DNA from: Phalacrocorax aristotelis
Lineage: Eukaryota > Chordata > Aves > Suliformes > Phalacrocoracidae
Length of the DNA stretch: 64,000 nt
Assembly (NCBI RefSeq): GCF_949628215.1
Contig: NC_134283.1
Location: 3,514,303 to 3,578,302, forward strand
Direction: 5' to 3'
Shown one piece after another: positions 59,302 through 64,000 of the stretch. Every line of letters starts with the position of its first letter. Position 1 is the first letter of the stretch. A program made the position numbers and the translations under genes. The notes beneath the pieces are model-generated. The model was not told the origin of the DNA. It saw nothing but the letters and a program-made list of their open reading frames with translations, and did no database searches.

Positions 59302-62097
59302 CCTGGACATTTTAGATGAGAGTTTTAGGCTCACTGGTGTGCAATCTCACCACGTGCCTGCTCACACATAGAAAAGCGGCCGCATATGTAAACCTATGTG
59401 GTCATTTGGGTCATTTGTGCTTTTTCACTGAAATCCAGCCTGCTCTGTAGGCACTTTCCAGTACGTGACCCTTTTGTGTGCTGATCCACAGGGCTTTCTG
59501 AATCATTATTCTTTCCAATAAGAACTCATGTTAAAAAAAAAAAAATTTAAAGTCAGGTTGAGGTTATCCTTAGTTGCTTTGCTGGAATCAAGGTCAAGGC
59601 AGACAACATCATCCAGCACTGAGAATGCTGCAGGTTTCCATGAGCCAACATACAGCAGCCGTTAATGAAATGGAATAAAAGACCAAAAAAAAAGGATGGT
59701 TTACCCGTGCTACAACAGCACGTGCTCCCCTGTTCCCTGTGGAGCCTCGGTGGTTTCTCCACCTGAGCGTGCCTTTTTTGTGCGACGGATACCAGCAGCT
59801 CAAACCTCTTCCAGGTTGGCTCGTGCAGTATAACCAGCCTGGGAGCCGTGCTCCTCCGGGAGTCCCCCCACTACTCGCTTTCCTCGATTTCCCACCCACC
59901 ACCTGCCTGTTGGTAGCACCTCTCAGCTCTCGGACTGCTCTTGGTCATCGGCGGCGAAGCGGCCGGCTGTCTCCTGCATCCCATGCCCCTGAGATGCTGT
60001 CTCAGACTTCCTAGCTGGCAGCTTCGCATTACAACATGACATAATTGTGTTTGCGATGTAACACCATGTCTGCCAGGACAAACTTGCAATGTTTGGCTCA
60101 GGACCAGCCGGGCTCGGATTTTATTTATGACAAATAACTATTGGCTCAACAATCCCATAAGGATTCCTTTTTGCCTCCTTGTTCTGCTGCGGCCATTGGG
60201 TAATGATCGGAGAGTTTCTAACATAGAACATTCCCTGGTAGTAAAACCTTAAAACAAACTTGCGTTTACAGTCATCCTGTGTGGTAAGGCTTCTTTCTTC
60301 AATTTGCCTTTTAGGATTTGGCCAAGAGTGGTGTTTAAGGTTCTCCCAGCACTCAAATCGGAAAACAAACCTGATTTACCCTGCATTGCATGCAGAGGAC
60401 CAGGTAGGTGGGGAACAAATATATGGGGAAAAAACATGATTGCTCGGAGAAGCGACCTCTGCCTGGTGCAGAGCCATTGCCCTGTGGCCACCCTGTGCAG
60501 CTGGGCTGGCCGGGCTGGGAGATGAATTTTAACACAGAAATAGCTTGGGATTCCCTTACACCTTATTCCTTTGTGCCTTGAAGGTCCCTGTTCATCACCC
60601 GCTCACAGACATTGAAGCACGGTGATGCTGTATAGATACATGGCTTTGATCCATGGGGACAGTTCTTGTGACTCATCCTGTACCACACCCTCAGGATTGC
60701 CCTGGTTTGGGGGTGTTTCCCTTCCAAATCCTTTGCTGGGTTCATATTTTTGCTCCTGGTTTGCCAAGAAAATAACGTCGTCACTCTCCTGAGTCCCCTG
60801 CAGCCTCAAAAAGTCCATAACGGAAGGGGAGAAGCTGATGTACTGGTGGATATAACCAAAAAACTAGATTCTTTCATGGATGCCAGTTATAAATATAATA
60901 TAAAATTAAAGCTAATAAATAAAGGGATTTCAACATGTCTCCTGTGTAATGACAAACAAACAAAACCAACTCCATTTATCTAACGGGTTTGAAAGGGTGA
61001 CTTGTCAGATGGGGGGAAATCTCCCGTCAGCAGAGATAGTGAGAAGGGTGGCAGAGAGAGTACAGCCAGGAAATGATGGAGGAATGAAGAGGAAGTGCAG
61101 CAGAGAGAGAAAAAAACAACAAACCAAACTAAGGAGATTACAGGGGAAAAAAAAGAAACCAAAATGAAGCCAAGGAGGAAATAGGAGACAGAACTGTGGC
61201 TATATACAAAATGTAAGATGTAGGGCACTCACCCCTCCAGGGTGTACATTTGTGTATGTAGGAGGGGTGATAGAGTTTTTCATTTCCTAATACATACTGC
61301 AGGTTGCCTGTGCTTGGAAAATTGATATTATTTTAAAAAAAGAAAAAAGAAAAGAAAAAAAGCTGAATCACCAGTGACAAAAAAAAGTCATGGACTAAAA
61401 TTATAGGAAAGAACTGGTTATTAAAGGAAGCTAGTCTGAGGGACTAAATAAATCCTTCAGCCAGACCCAAAGGCTGAGATGTTGTCAGCTGCTGAGCTAT
61501 ACGAGTACCTGTAGCAGATTGATCAGGCCTTGTTATTCGCACTTAGACTGTTCTGCTCTTGAGGGTCTCTGGGAGAAAGCAGGGTGTGACGATCTCTTCG
61601 CTGGGTCACTAGGTCTGTAGAGATGCTCGCTTACATCGCAGCCTTTCTGAAAGCCCTTCCTGAAGCAAAGCCACCCCTGCCCAACACAACTCCCACGCTG
61701 CACCCATTGCCCACCTTGACCTGGCACTGGGGACCGGTGATGATGGTGCTCTCATCAGAGAGCAGCTTCACCAAGGGCTTGTTTCCCCCTTGTCTGGGGA
61801 TTTTCCTGCCTCAGTGATGCCGCTGGGGATGGCAGAGCCTGTCCTGGCACATGGCGCTGGCGGGCTGGTGGGTGCTCTCCGAGCGCTGGCTCCCGGCGAG
61901 CGCGCCTCGAACGACACAAACCGCACTAGGTCTTGATGAATAACAGAACATCAAGTCAGACAGACACTGGCTGGCTTTTCCACTGTAGCTCTCCCCCTGC
62001 TATTATTTATACACCGTTTCACTTGCTTACATGTAACTTAAAACCAGCTCAATGTCAGCAGCCCAATCCAATGGAGGGCCAATTAGCCTGGAGTAGC
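59302..62097. other. Intergenic, no gene seen
   Basis: No coding region is supported. A purine-rich stretch lies at 61050-61180 and an A-rich stretch at 61332-61362. A CpG-richer patch precedes the TTTC array at 61840-61920. Confidence 0.55.
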
Positions 62098-63248
<1,151 letters not shown>

Positions 63249-64000
63249 GCTCTCTCCCTTCACTTTTGCACGCAGGAATAAGGCTGGCTACTGTTAGGCA
63301 TTCCAGGTCTTGGCCGAGAAAAGCCTGTGTGCCAGTTCAGTGGCTGAATATGGGCCCTGTTTATTTTTTCAGAGTGGCAATTTTCAAGGGATTGGAATAG
63401 TTGTTAAAATTAGCGTAAAGAATTTAAGCCACAGAAAGGTTCTTTCACTTTATTCTTCAAAAAGCCTGTTGTTTTCCAGAGCACCCACCCCTTCCAACTC
63501 GCCTGAAAGCCTCAATTTCCATCTGGGAATAAAAATCACAGCCCTCAGACCCCAAATCAGCATTTGGGCAGGTTTTGGTGGGATCGGGCTCATTTCCACG
63601 TGTCCGAATGGCACCTGCCAGGGAGAGACCATCAAAATCCATCCCTTGGAGAGGCTGAGGAAACCCAGCCGAGCCGACAAGAAATTGGAGGGAATGGTAT
63701 GCTCTTGTGCTGCTCCGAGAGGATGCCAAGCGGATAACAAATCTCTACCTCGCCATCAAGAGAAGTAAACATCCCCTTCAGGACTGACGGCTTTTGACAT
63801 CCTGAGGTCTGTGCAGCATCAGGATGGAGGGAGGTGATTCCTTCTGACAGCTCTGCATGACGGCTGGCCAGATCCCCTTCCCATGGGTGGAAAGAAATAG
63901 GGATTCCCTAGCAATTTGCCAGCAGTAAAATGGGATTCTTCATATCTGCTCAGAGCCCTAGAGCCTTTCTCTCCTACCAGGAAAGCATTGCCCTGTACCA
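63249..64000. other. Intergenic, no gene seen
   Basis: Sequence of average composition after the TTTC array. A 152-residue open frame (63310-63768) lacks a recognisable domain and is overlapped by open frames on the other strand, so I do not support it as a gene. Confidence 0.5.

Overview
The window reads as bird genomic DNA. It contains recognisable 3' pieces of CR1 LINEs, the main avian retrotransposon, no mammalian-type Alu/B1 or L1 sequence, sparse repeats overall, and one very GC-rich single-exon vertebrate developmental gene. I cannot name the species.

The only protein-coding gene I can support is FOXL1 (positions 6720-7649, + strand, 309 residues). It encodes a forkhead transcription factor of gut and other mesenchyme. 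In amniotes FOXL1 sits just downstream of FOXF1 and FOXC2 in the same orientation. The AT-rich tract at 1-835, ending in a poly(A) signal with a GT-rich downstream element, is therefore plausibly the end of the FOXC2 3' UTR; this rests on synteny, not homology I could test. Between them lies a GC/CpG-rich stretch (about 1020-6100) with simple repeats, a 51-bp minisatellite, a TATA-like site and an AT-rich block that may be regulatory. The FOXL1 proximal promoter (about 6220-6510) has an inverted CCAAT box, several forkhead core sites and two near-consensus GLI sites. A 53-codon upstream ORF ends in an ATGA overlap with the FOXL1 start codon. The 3' UTR probably ends near 8765.

From about 8.8 kb to 64 kb I see no gene. 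This fits the gene-poor regulatory territory 3' of FOXL1 in other amniotes. It holds one large CR1 fragment (17293-18203), one CR1 3' end (27031-27252), older CR1 relics (11715-11850 minus strand, 42175-42258), degraded palindromic MITE-like and MIR-like relics, long C homopolymers, several AT-rich blocks that look like conserved non-coding elements, and an exceptional 1.15-kb (TTTC)n polypyrimidine microsatellite at 62098-63248.

I found no novel multi-gene system. The observations most worth testing are the FOXL1 uORF with its ATGA overlap, the GLI and forkhead sites in the promoter, a composite inverted repeat carrying two facing RUNX motifs (32302-32360), alternative mutually exclusive hairpins at 44856-44892, and the TTTC mirror-repeat tract.
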